Of a DNA stretch of 5,193 bases, positions 1 to 4,863 are shown piece by piece (within the stretch, counting starts at the first letter, position 1; every line of letters begins with the position of its first letter). The notes beneath the pieces are model-generated. The model was given only the letters and a program-made list of their open reading frames with translations, did no database searches and was not told the origin of the DNA. The translations under genes and the position numbers were made by a program. The DNA comes from an uncultured Bacilli bacterium (GTDB taxonomy: Bacteria; Bacillota_I; Bacilli_A; RF39; UBA660): the NCBI GenBank assembly GCA_947589165.1, contig CANQCH010000077.1, positions 1-5,193 on the forward strand, written 5' to 3'.

Positions 1-588
1 GGGAAAATGATTTTACACCATGCGGCGAGAGAAGATTTAATGTTAATGATTAAATTAATGCAACCGAAATACTATATGCCTGTAAAAGGTGAATACCGGT
101 ATATGTTTAACAATGCTAATTTAGCGAGTGAACTAGGTATTCCTAATGAAAACATTATTTTAAAACAAAATGGGGAAGCCGTTATCTTCGAAGATGGTAA
201 ATTAGTTGATAAACGCGAAATTATTAAAGTTAATGATATTTTAATTGATGGTAAGAGTAATGATGATATTGGCGATTTGGTTATTAAAGACCGGGAAATG
301 TTAAGTGAAAATGGGATTGTTTTAATTAGTGCAACGGTTGATAAAGTGGAAAAAGTTTTATTAGTAGGTCCCGAAGTTACAACGAGAGGTTTTATTTACA
401 TTAAATATTCCCAAGATATGATCGCCGAGATTAAAAAGATTTGTGAAGAAATTATTAATCGCAATATTAATCCGAAATATGTGGATTATAACCAAATTAA
501 AATTGAAATTAGAGAAGAATTAAGTCGGTATTTATATCAAGAAACGGAATGTAAACCCATGATTATTGCCGTTATTCAAGAAGTATAA
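1..588 (+). CDS. rnj: Ribonuclease J, C-terminal part (5' end outside window)
   Basis: RNase J is a metallo-beta-lactamase/beta-CASP ribonuclease (endonuclease and 5'-3' exonuclease) that matures and degrades RNA. The frame is open from base 1, so only about the last 195 residues are present. Seen: a segment matching the end of the beta-CASP region (HAAREDL, then QPKYYMPVKGEYR), the linker, and the C-terminal domain with GPEVTTRGF and the family-typical ending KPMIIAVIQEV. Placed without gaps on Bacillus subtilis RNase J1, as I remember it, the His codon at 19-21 falls on motif-B His368 and the Lys codon at 85-87 on His390, a zinc ligand (usual motif PVHGE). The Lys suggests a J2-like or weakened paralogue rather than a fully active J1. 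The metal-binding HxHxDH motif lies upstream and cannot be checked. It is terminated by the hairpin at 597. The family call is secure; the subtype is inferred. Confidence 0.93.
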   Translation, partial: GKMILHHAAREDLMLMIKLMQPKYYMPVKGEYRYMFNNANLASELGIPNENIILKQNGEAVIFEDGKLVDKREIIKVNDILIDGKSNDDIGDLVIKDREMLSENGIVLISATVDKVEKVLLVGPEVTTRGFIYIKYSQDMIAEIKKICEEIINRNINPKYVDYNQIKIEIREELSRYLYQETECKPMIIAVIQEV

Positions 589-596
589 AAATTATT

Positions 597-631
597 AAAA
601 TCACCCATATTAGTTATAGGTGATTTTTTTT
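597..631 (+). terminator. Rho-independent terminator of the RNase J gene
   Basis: A 9-bp stem (597-605 with 619-627, core AATCACC/GGTGATT) is followed by an unbroken run of eight T (624-631). Pairs 607-609/615-617 could extend it past one mismatch. It starts 8 bases after the RNase J stop codon. Its 3' arm and T-run also contain the SD and part of the start codon of the next gene. Confidence 0.85.
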
Positions 632-632
632 G
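618..632 (+). promoter_or_regulatory. RBS and TTG start inside terminator hairpin
   Basis: AGGTGA (618-623, extending to AGGTGAT) is complementary to the 16S anti-SD and sits 6 bases before TTG at 630. An in-frame TGA at 621-623 rules out any start further upstream, so TTG is the only possible start for the ferritin-like gene. Bases 619-627 form the 3' arm of the terminator, so the SD is paired whenever the hairpin folds. Confidence 0.75.
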
Positions 633-1058
633 AAAAGAGATATCGAAGTTTTAAATAATATTTATAAGATTGTGGATATGGGGATTATTGGGATTGATAA
701 TGTTTTAACCAAAATTAATGATCATACTTTAACGAAAGTATTTATTGATGAACGGAAAGAATATAATTTAATCAGAATTGATGCGATTAAACTATTAAAT
801 GAATATGAAGAAAAACCGAAAGGAATTAATAAAATGGTCGAAGTAAGTAGTAATATTATGACCGATATGGAATTATTAAAAGATGGTAGTGATAATCAAA
901 TTACTAAAATGATGCTTCAAGGTAGTAATAAAGGGATAATTGAATTAACATCATTATTAAATAAAGGCCCGGTTAAAAATGAGAAAGTAAATGCATTAGC
1001 CGATCAATTACTGGCTACTTTGGAACATAATATCCAAGATTTAAAAAAATATTTATAA
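630..1058 (+). CDS. Small ferritin-like (DUF2383-type) four-helix protein
   Basis: Predicted cytosolic, almost wholly alpha-helical protein of 142 residues with no signal peptide and no membrane segment. The order of features (an N-terminal helix around EVLNNIYKIVDMG, a second helix with ERKEYNLIRIDAIKLLNEYE, a third from about residue 68 with MTDMELLKDGSDNQITKMMLQGSNKGI, and a last one ending in NIQDLKKYL) matches small Clostridia/Bacilli proteins I recall as ferritin-like or DUF2383-related. A metal role is not shown: the Glu/His spacing of a true di-iron ferritin site is not evident. The start is TTG at 630, fixed by an AGGTGA SD 6 bases upstream and an in-frame stop just before it. No clear promoter precedes it, so expression may depend on read-through from RNase J. 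No clear terminator follows before the tRNA promoter. The family call is moderate; the function is unknown. Confidence 0.75.
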   Translation: MKRDIEVLNNIYKIVDMGIIGIDNVLTKINDHTLTKVFIDERKEYNLIRIDAIKLLNEYEEKPKGINKMVEVSSNIMTDMELLKDGSDNQITKMMLQGSNKGIIELTSLLNKGPVKNEKVNALADQLLATLEHNIQDLKKYL

Positions 1059-1084
1059 AAAATGGCGCAAGGACATAAAATTAA

Positions 1085-1113
1085 TTGACAATTTGTTAAA
1101 AATTATATATACT
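1085..1113 (+). promoter_or_regulatory. Promoter of tRNA-Asn
   Basis: Perfect -35 TTGACA (1085-1090), 17-base spacer and -10 TATACT (1108-1113). The predicted start is about 1120, five bases before the mature tRNA 5' end. Confidence 0.85.
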
Positions 1114-1124
1114 TAATGAGTAAT

Positions 1125-1200
1125 GCCCGTTTAGCTCAGTCGGTAGAGCGCACGGCTGTTAACCGTTAGGTCGTAGGTTCGAGTCCTACAACGGGCGCCA
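1125..1200 (+). tRNA. tRNA-Asn (anticodon GTT)
   Basis: A full 76-base cloverleaf with encoded CCA. Acceptor GCCCGTT (1125-1131) pairs with AACGGGC (1190-1196), followed by discriminator G1197 and CCA at 1198-1200. The D arm is GCTC/GAGC (1134-1137/1146-1149). The anticodon loop CTGTTAA (1156-1162) has GTT at 1158-1160, reading AAC/AAU. The T arm carries GTTCGAGTC. One oddity is that the first pair of the anticodon stem (27-43) is C1151 against T1167, a mismatch, while the other four pairs are sound. It has its own promoter and terminator and appears to be a single-gene unit. Confidence 0.97.
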
Positions 1201-1212
1201 TTTTAAATTTTA

Positions 1213-1241
1213 GCAAATCCTTTTAAGAGGATTTGTTTTTT
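1213..1241 (+). terminator. Terminator of tRNA-Asn
   Basis: Stem CAAATCC (1214-1220) with GGATTTG (1229-1235), extendable by T1221-A1228, a small loop, then TTTTTT (1236-1241). It begins 13 bases after the tRNA CCA end. Confidence 0.87.
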
Positions 1242-1269
1242 ATTTTATAATTAATAGCAATGACTTATG

Positions 1270-1298
1270 TTGACTTTAAAAGTTAGTTATGTTATTTT
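1270..1298 (+). promoter_or_regulatory. Promoter of first small hairpin RNA
   Basis: TTGACT (1270-1275, five of six matches to consensus), exactly 17 bases, then TATTTT (1293-1298). Counting 7 bases on puts the predicted start at 1305, the first base of the hairpin RNA. Confidence 0.7.
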
Positions 1299-1304
1299 GT
1301 TTAT

Positions 1305-1376
1305 AAACAGGTGACTGTAAGGTGGCAAGATTCTAAATAATTTTATTTAGCGTCCCCATCGTAGTCGCCTGTTTTT
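1305..1376 (+). ncRNA. Predicted 72-nt hairpin small RNA, copy 1
   Basis: Not a family I recognise. Seen: outer helix P1 of 12 bp (1305-1316 with 1363-1374, including a T1312-G1367 wobble), P2 of 5 bp (GGTGG 1321-1325 with CCATC 1356-1360), and P3 of 7 bp (CTAAATA 1333-1339 with TATTTAG 1344-1350) closed by a four-base loop. Asymmetric internal loops lie between them. The 3' end is TTTTT (1372-1376), so P1 can itself act as the terminator. A good promoter places the start at the first P1 base. No gene in the same sense follows; the next gene is convergent, so a riboswitch is unlikely. The C-rich strand CGTCCCC (1351-1357) resembles SD-pairing patches in Bacillota regulatory RNAs, which is inference. 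It shares its plan and partial sequence with the RNA at 1766-1831. Alternatively it is only an elaborate terminator. Confidence 0.65.
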
Positions 1377-1387
1377 CTATATTAAAT

Positions 1388-1412
1388 AAAAAAGAACTAA
1401 TACCCTAGTTCT
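1388..1412 (-). terminator. Terminator of the minus-strand small gene
   Basis: Read on the minus strand: AGAACTA, six-base loop, TAGTTCT, then a run of T (AAAAAA at 1388-1393 on the plus strand). The 7-bp stem (1393-1399 with 1406-1412) overlaps the stop codon of the gene. It faces the end of the small RNA at 1376, so the two units converge. Confidence 0.75.
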
Positions 1413-1611
1413 CCTTCGGTGGTGCTATTTCGTAAACTATTTCTTGACGCAATTGATGATCCGATATCATCTTCTTGTACCGTTTTATATAATTGATTGT
1501 TTGCTGAATTTGTTCTTCCGTTTCTAATACCTTCAAAACTCCGACTATTGTATATTTGTTCATCCCAGTTTCTATCATTAAGTAAGTTAACTCTTTTTCT
1601 TTCTCCGTCAT
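1405..1611 (-). CDS. 68-residue helical protein of unknown function
   Basis: I do not recognise a named family. The product is soluble, charged and helical: a leading TEKEKELTYLMIETGMN helix, then a short helix and YTIVGVLKVLETEEQIQQTI, then a basic stretch IKRYKKM and a polar tail ending PPKEN. The three-helix pattern with a central Gly-Met/Gly-Val recalls small UBA/CUE-like bundle proteins of Bacillota and phages, which is a weak resemblance. The frame stays open upstream to 1668, but the start is put at 1611: on the minus strand AAGAAGGA lies 7 bases before this ATG, the earlier ATG has no SD, and a -35/-10 pair lies within the would-be N-terminal extension. It has its own promoter and terminator and is flanked by the two hairpin RNAs on the opposite strand. 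No cysteines, signal or membrane helix. Confidence 0.72.
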   Translation of the reverse strand: MTEKEKELTYLMIETGMNKYTIVGVLKVLETEEQIQQTINYIKRYKKMISDHQLRQEIVYEIAPPKEN

Positions 1612-1633
1612 TAAATGTTCCTTCTTCAAAATT

Positions 1634-1662
1634 AAGATAACATATATATTTGTTTTCGTCAA
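1634..1662 (-). promoter_or_regulatory. Promoter of the minus-strand small gene
   Basis: On the minus strand: TTGACG (plus-strand 1657-1662), 17 bases, TATCTT (1634-1639). This is 22 bases before the SD-preceded ATG at 1611 and inside the longer open frame, which supports the shorter start. Bases 1669-1730 beyond it are AT-rich filler in which I see no gene or hairpin. Confidence 0.65.
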
Positions 1663-1730
1663 TTTCATCTAAAAATAATAATTTTTAAATAAAAGAAAAA
1701 ATTTTGGCGTTGTTTTAGAAAAAAGATAAT

Positions 1731-1759
1731 TTGATTTAATTCGTTATTTATACTATTGT
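1731..1759 (+). promoter_or_regulatory. Promoter of second small hairpin RNA
   Basis: TTGATT (1731-1736), 17 bases, TATTGT (1754-1759), with the predicted start at 1766, the first base of the hairpin. The spacing is the same as for the first RNA. TATACT at 1749-1754 is an alternative -10 but has no fitting -35 box. Each box matches consensus at four of six bases, so it is moderate by itself; the matching layout adds weight. Confidence 0.55.
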
Positions 1760-1765
1760 TTATCC

Positions 1766-1831
1766 AAGAGGTTTCAGTACCAAACCGTCCACCGAAATAT
1801 TTTTTCGACACGGTCGCTGAAGCCTCTTTTT
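1766..1831 (+). ncRNA. Predicted 66-nt hairpin small RNA, copy 2
   Basis: Same plan as the RNA at 1305-1376. P1 has 12 bp (AAGAGGTTTCAG 1766-1777 with CTGAAGCCTCTT 1817-1828, with a T1772-G1822 wobble and possibly T1778-G1816). P2 has 5 bp (ACCGT 1784-1788 with ACGGT 1810-1814). P3 has 5 bp (CGAAA 1793-1797 with TTTCG 1803-1807), closed by a five-base loop. TTTTT (1827-1831) ends it. Shared with copy 1: the AGGT/GCCT core with its T-G wobble, a GTA after the 5' arm and a TCG before the 3' arm. The other P1 pairs and all of P2 differ in sequence but keep pairing. A separate promoter for the next gene lies downstream, so it is not an obvious leader. The unpaired CCAC (1789-1792) could contact an SD-like GGTGG, which is inference. 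Function unknown. Confidence 0.6.
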
Positions 1832-1833
1832 AA

Positions 1834-1850
1834 TGTAGCTAATTACTACA
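1834..1850 (+). repeat. Short inverted repeat upstream of antitoxin promoter
   Basis: TGTAG (1834-1838) and CTACA (1846-1850) separated by 7 AT-rich bases, ending 7 bases before the -35 box. It could be an operator for the ribbon-helix-helix protein encoded next, or chance. Confidence 0.3.
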
Positions 1851-1857
1851 TAATATG

Positions 1858-1885
1858 TTGACATTTTGCTAAAACATGGTATGCT
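1858..1885 (+). promoter_or_regulatory. Promoter of the antitoxin-permease-glycosyltransferase operon
   Basis: Perfect TTGACA (1858-1863), a 16-base spacer ending TGG (extended -10 type), then TATGCT (1880-1885). The leader is about 18 bases and carries a strong AAAGGAGG SD (1898-1905), 4 bases before ATG 1910. Confidence 0.82.
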
Positions 1886-1909
1886 AGAAGGGATAAAAAA
1901 GGAGGCAAT

Positions 1910-2125
1910 ATGGCTAATTTAACGAGTGCAGTTAATGTAAATGTGGATCGGAAAATTAAGGCAGATGCGACGAAAGTTTTAAAAAGTTTAGGCCTTAACA
2001 TGAGTACGGCGATTAATATGTTTTTAGCGCAAGTAGTTAAAAAAGATGGGATTCCTTTTGAAATAACTAATGCGATTAAATCATCAAAAATGAAATTATA
2101 TAAGAAGGAATATAAGCAAAATTAA
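1910..2125 (+). CDS. RelB/DinJ-family antitoxin-like protein, no toxin partner nearby
   Basis: Members are antitoxins of type II toxin-antitoxin pairs. A ribbon-helix-helix N-terminus dimerises and binds the operon's own promoter, and the C-terminus wraps the RelE/YafQ-type ribonuclease. Seen in 71 residues: beta strand AVNVNVD (about 7-13), helix RKIKADATKVLKSLG (14-28), the turn LNMSTAINMFLAQVVKKDG (29-47) typical of DinJ, and the family motif GIPFEI (47-52), then a short basic tail. It is shorter than many DinJ proteins (about 85-90 residues), mainly at the toxin-binding end. No RelE/YafQ/ParE reading frame lies on either side: the next gene is a membrane protein 32 bases downstream with no terminator between. 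It is thus an orphan antitoxin or a re-used regulator of its operon (inference). Start chosen for the strong SD. Confidence 0.9.
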   Translation: MANLTSAVNVNVDRKIKADATKVLKSLGLNMSTAINMFLAQVVKKDGIPFEITNAIKSSKMKLYKKEYKQN

Positions 2126-2157
2126 TTTAATAAAGAATAAAATATGGTGGGAGTATA

Positions 2158-2787
2158 ATGAAAGATAAAGTATCATTTTATTATTTATTTTGGATATTTA
2201 TAATTGGTAGTATTAGTGGTTGGATTATGGAATTTTTCTTTACCTTGATTCAACAACATACTTTAATTAACCATTCGGCTTTAGTAATGGGACCTTTTAA
2301 TATTATTTATGGCTTTGGTGCTTGTTTATTAACGGTTTTATTATATAAATATCGAGATAAAGAATTATGGAAAATATTTGTGGTAAGCTTTTTAGGTGGT
2401 TCTATTTTAGAATATGTTTGTAGTTGGGGTATGGAATTATTTTTAGGTTTTACGGCTTGGGATTATAGTCATAGCTTTTTAAATATTAATGGCCGGATTT
2501 GTTTAGCTTATTCCCTTATGTGGGGCGTTTTAGGTATTGTTTGGATCAAATATGTTTATCCGTGGTTAATTCGCGTAATTGACTTATGGAATTATGAAAA
2601 GGGAAAAAGATTAAGTATTATTTTATTAGCTTTTTTAGCTTTTGATTCCGCCGTAACGGTGACAGCTATTTTAAGAGCAAAAGAAAGAGAACGCGGTTTT
2701 GCCCCAAGTAATGTTTATGAAAAAGTATTAGATAATACTTTTAATCAAGAATATTTAAGAAATATGTTTAGTAATAATTGGAGATAG
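2158..2787 (+). CDS. Putative ABC-transporter type IV (CmpB-like) membrane protein
   Basis: Integral membrane protein of 209 residues. I place it in the family called putative ABC-transporter type IV (PF06541), which has no firmly known substrate. Seen: five likely membrane segments (about 9-31, 43-63, 71-93, 115-134, 152-171). Family-like motifs are GWIMEFF (21-27), MGPFNIIYGFGA (44-55), GGSILEYVCSWGMELF (80-95), AWDYS (100-104), NINGRICL (109-116), and a D163 to R173 stretch in the last helix. No ATP-binding subunit is encoded in this window. The start ATG has GGGAG 4 bases upstream. The gene lies 32 bases after the antitoxin gene, and one base separates its stop from the glycosyltransferase start, so translation of the two is probably coupled. 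The pairing suggests a role in membrane lipid handling, which is inference. Confidence 0.88.
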   Translation: MKDKVSFYYLFWIFIIGSISGWIMEFFFTLIQQHTLINHSALVMGPFNIIYGFGACLLTVLLYKYRDKELWKIFVVSFLGGSILEYVCSWGMELFLGFTAWDYSHSFLNINGRICLAYSLMWGVLGIVWIKYVYPWLIRVIDLWNYEKGKRLSIILLAFLAFDSAVTVTAILRAKERERGFAPSNVYEKVLDNTFNQEYLRNMFSNNWR

Positions 2788-2788
2788 C

Positions 2789-3865
2789 ATGAAAGTTTTA
2801 GTTTTAACTTGTAGCACGGGTGGCGGACACAATTCTTGTGCCCGTTATATCGCGGCAGAATTTAAGGAAAATAACATTGTCTGTGATGTAAAAGATTATA
2901 TGGAAATTATTGGACCCAAAGCTTCTAAAATTGCCGAAAAAATTTATTTAGATTCGACCCGTAATAATGGTTTAATTTTTAAAGGGGTTTATAAATTAGG
3001 AGAACTATATAGTAAAACTAATATTCCGAGTCCAGTTTATGGTTTAAATAGTTTAGTTAAAGAAAAATTATATAACTATATTACCGAAAATAAATATGAT
3101 TTAATAATTGGAACGCATTTATTTCCTTGTATTACTTTAACGGCCATCAAAAAAGATCATCCGATTAAATTTATTAATGTGGCAACCGATTATGAATGTA
3201 TTCCGTTTTGGGAAGAAACTAATCCCGATGTATTTGTGATTCCGAGTGCCTTATTAAAAGAACGGTTTACCAAAAAAGGTATTGACCCGGATATTTTATT
3301 TCCGATTGGGATACCGATATCTACCGAGTTTCACCGCAATTTACCCAAAAGAAAAGAAAAAAATATTTTATTAGTATCCGGGAGTATGGGTTTTGGCAAA
3401 ATTAAAACGATTGTGCCGGCCTTACTCGCCAATATTCCCAATGATTATACTTTAACTGTCATATGTGGGAATAATGCTACTTTAGTGACGGAATTAACTA
3501 AAATTGATGATTCCCGCTTAATAGTTAAGGGTTTTATTAATAATTTAAATGAATATATTAGTAAAAGTATTTGTGTAATAACAAAACCGGGTGGTTTAAC
3601 GACAACGGAAGTGGCGGTTTTACAAACGCCTTTGATTCATATGATGCCGATCCCAGGGGTGGAAAACTATAATGCCGATTTTTTTGCCCAAAATAAAATG
3701 AGTTTAAAAGCTAATGATTTAAATGACATTATTAATGATGTTAAATTGTTAATTAATGATGAAAATTTAAGAAAAGAAATGGTTGAACAACAAGCGTTAA
3801 ACATAAATAAGTTTTCGGCGCATGATTTAGTTAAATTTTGTATAAAAAAATATGATGTAAAATAA
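2789..3865 (+). CDS. Diacylglycerol glycosyltransferase (MGDG synthase/UgtP type, GT28)
   Basis: Transfers sugar from a nucleotide sugar to diacylglycerol on the inner face of the membrane, making mono- or diglycosyl-DAG, a bulk glycolipid and possible lipoteichoic-acid anchor. The sugar (Glc or Gal) and processivity cannot be read from sequence. At 358 residues it is close to family length. The N-terminal acceptor domain has STGGGHNS (9-16) and VATDY (131-135). The inter-domain region has FPIGIPIS (171-178). The C-terminal donor domain has LLVSGSMGFGK (194-204), the GT28 signature TKPGGLTTTEV (265-275) with Gly-Gly and Glu274 for nucleotide-sugar binding, and PGVENYNADFF, where most relatives have a GQE-like triplet. 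No signal peptide; membrane association is expected to be peripheral. Its SD, GGAG (2780-2783), lies in the end of the permease gene. It is the last gene of the operon and ends in a terminator overlapping its stop. Confidence 0.92.
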   Translation: MKVLVLTCSTGGGHNSCARYIAAEFKENNIVCDVKDYMEIIGPKASKIAEKIYLDSTRNNGLIFKGVYKLGELYSKTNIPSPVYGLNSLVKEKLYNYITENKYDLIIGTHLFPCITLTAIKKDHPIKFINVATDYECIPFWEETNPDVFVIPSALLKERFTKKGIDPDILFPIGIPISTEFHRNLPKRKEKNILLVSGSMGFGKIKTIVPALLANIPNDYTLTVICGNNATLVTELTKIDDSRLIVKGFINNLNEYISKSICVITKPGGLTTTEVAVLQTPLIHMMPIPGVENYNADFFAQNKMSLKANDLNDIINDVKLLINDENLRKEMVEQQALNINKFSAHDLVKFCIKKYDVK

Positions 3866-3897
3866 TGTCTATTATTAGACTATATTTTACATTTTTT
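3855..3897 (+). terminator. Terminator of the glycosyltransferase operon
   Basis: Ten-base stem ATGTAAAATA (3855-3864) with TATTTTACAT (3883-3892), a 2x2 internal loop, then a 5-bp inner stem GTCTA/TAGAC (3867-3871 with 3876-3880) around TTAT, followed by TTTTTT (3892-3897). The 5' arm contains the last codons and part of the stop of the glycosyltransferase gene. Confidence 0.85.
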
Positions 3898-3916
3898 AAT
3901 AGTTTAATGTTAGAAT
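3886..3916 (+). promoter_or_regulatory. Weak candidate promoter of the AAA+ gene
   Basis: TTTACA (3886-3891) and TAGAAT (3911-3916) each match five of six consensus bases, but the 19-base spacer is long. The -35 would lie in the 3' arm of the preceding terminator. No better pair is visible between the terminator and the gene. Confidence 0.3.
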
Positions 3917-3922
3917 AGTTAT

Positions 3923-3937
3923 AGGTGATTGATGATG
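3923..3937 (+). promoter_or_regulatory. RBS deciding the AAA+ start
   Basis: AGGTGA (3923-3928) is followed by in-frame TTG (3929), ATG (3932) and ATG (3935). Only 3935 gives a normal 6-base gap, the same as at the TTG start at 630. The 15 bases 3916-3930 are identical to 611-625. Confidence 0.65.
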
Positions 3938-4852
3938 GATAATAAAGTCAGTATGATTGATAAATATGGTGAAAACTTAACGGCTAAAGAATACATTACC
4001 GATCCGGCGATTGCGCGGGATGAAGAAATAAAGCAAATGATTTTAATTTTATTAACCCCGGAAAAGAGTGCTCTTTTAGTCGGTAAAGCCGGGATTGGGA
4101 AAACGGCCATCGTGGAAGGCTTAGCTTATCGAATTCAAAAAGGTTTAGTTCCCGATGCGTTAAAGGATTGGCAAATTATTAAAATTAATATTACGAGTTT
4201 TATGGGGACAACTTTAAATGAAGGCAGTCAAGATAATCGGTTAGATATCTTAGTTCGGGAATTAGCGACCCGTGATAAAACGATTCTTTTTATTGATGAA
4301 ACCCATTTACTTGTCAATCGCCAAGGCGGATTAGACTTTGCCAATATGTTAAAAGCCGGATTAGACCGAGGGACAATCAAAATGATTGGGGCTACCACCA
4401 GTGAAGAATATGAACAATATATATTAAGAGATCGCGCTTTCTTACGACGTTTTCAAAAGATTGAAGTTTTAGAAACCGATAAACCCACGACGGTAAAAAT
4501 TTTAATGGGAACCATTCCTAAATTAGAAAAACAAATTGGCGTAACGGTTCAATATCAACCTTATATCATTGAAAAGATCATGGCTTTTATTGTGGAAATG
4601 ACAGATGAATATAAACGAGTTTATGAAATATCTAGTCGTTATCCTGATATTTGTTTAACCATTGTGGCCAATGCTTTTACTTATGCGTTGTATGAAAATA
4701 ATAAAGTGGTGCGGCTTAAACATTTCTATAAAGCCATCTGTAATGCCAAAAACATTTACGAAGATGCGAAAGTTAAAGAAATTGAAAGATTTAAAACTGA
4801 GTTTGCCGAAATGATAGTCGCGGAAGGGGTAAATTTAGAAGACCGAAATTAA
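3935..4852 (+). CDS. Stand-alone Clp/ClpB-type AAA+ ATPase domain protein
   Basis: A single AAA+ module equivalent to the first ATPase domain (D1) of ClpB/ClpC, in 305 residues. It has no Clp N-terminal repeat domain, no coiled-coil middle domain, no second ATPase domain and no ClpP-docking loop. Seen: LTAKEYITDPAIARDEEI (15-32, the usual entry to D1), Walker A GKAGIGKT (50-57), Walker B ILFIDETH (117-124), sensor-1 IGATTSEEY (151-159), and the arginine-finger segment RDRAFLRRFQK (165-175), so ATP hydrolysis in a hexamer is likely. The pore loop, normally GTKYRGEFEERL, reads GTTLNEGSQDNRL (91-103) and lacks the substrate-gripping Tyr. A helical lid and a charged tail follow. It may remodel a partner rather than thread substrates (inference). 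It lies alone between two terminators. Start set at 3935 by SD spacing. Confidence 0.88.
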   Translation: MDNKVSMIDKYGENLTAKEYITDPAIARDEEIKQMILILLTPEKSALLVGKAGIGKTAIVEGLAYRIQKGLVPDALKDWQIIKINITSFMGTTLNEGSQDNRLDILVRELATRDKTILFIDETHLLVNRQGGLDFANMLKAGLDRGTIKMIGATTSEEYEQYILRDRAFLRRFQKIEVLETDKPTTVKILMGTIPKLEKQIGVTVQYQPYIIEKIMAFIVEMTDEYKRVYEISSRYPDICLTIVANAFTYALYENNKVVRLKHFYKAICNAKNIYEDAKVKEIERFKTEFAEMIVAEGVNLEDRN

Positions 4853-4863
4853 TCTTTAAATAT

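Noticed and set aside
597..631. CRISPR or tandem repeat array in the window
   Set aside because: No regularly spaced direct repeats were found here or elsewhere; the only repeated strings are SD-type sites and the two diverged hairpin RNAs.
1612..1668. N-terminal extension of the minus-strand small gene
   Set aside because: The extra 19 residues overlap a good -35/-10 pair, the first ATG has no SD, and the ATG at 1611 has AAGAAGGA at normal spacing.
1305..1831. IS200/IS605 or MITE ends flanking the small gene
   Set aside because: The two hairpins lie in the same orientation rather than as inverted ends, each carries its own promoter, and no transposase or target duplication is seen.
1201..1857. 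Genomic islet integrated at tRNA-Asn
   Set aside because: No repeat of the tRNA 3' end is seen downstream in the window, and there is no integrase or transposase.
1766..1909. Riboswitch leader for the antitoxin operon
   Set aside because: The hairpin ends in its own T-run, and a strong separate promoter (1858-1885) lies between it and the gene. No known riboswitch consensus is visible.
3929..3934. TTG or ATG starts at 3929 and 3932 for the AAA+ protein
   Set aside because: They are 0 and 3 bases from the SD, too close; ATG 3935 has a 6-base gap.
3919..4110. Minus-strand open frame of 63 codons
   Set aside because: Lies opposite the AAA+ gene, has no SD and no family resemblance; a shadow of the real gene.
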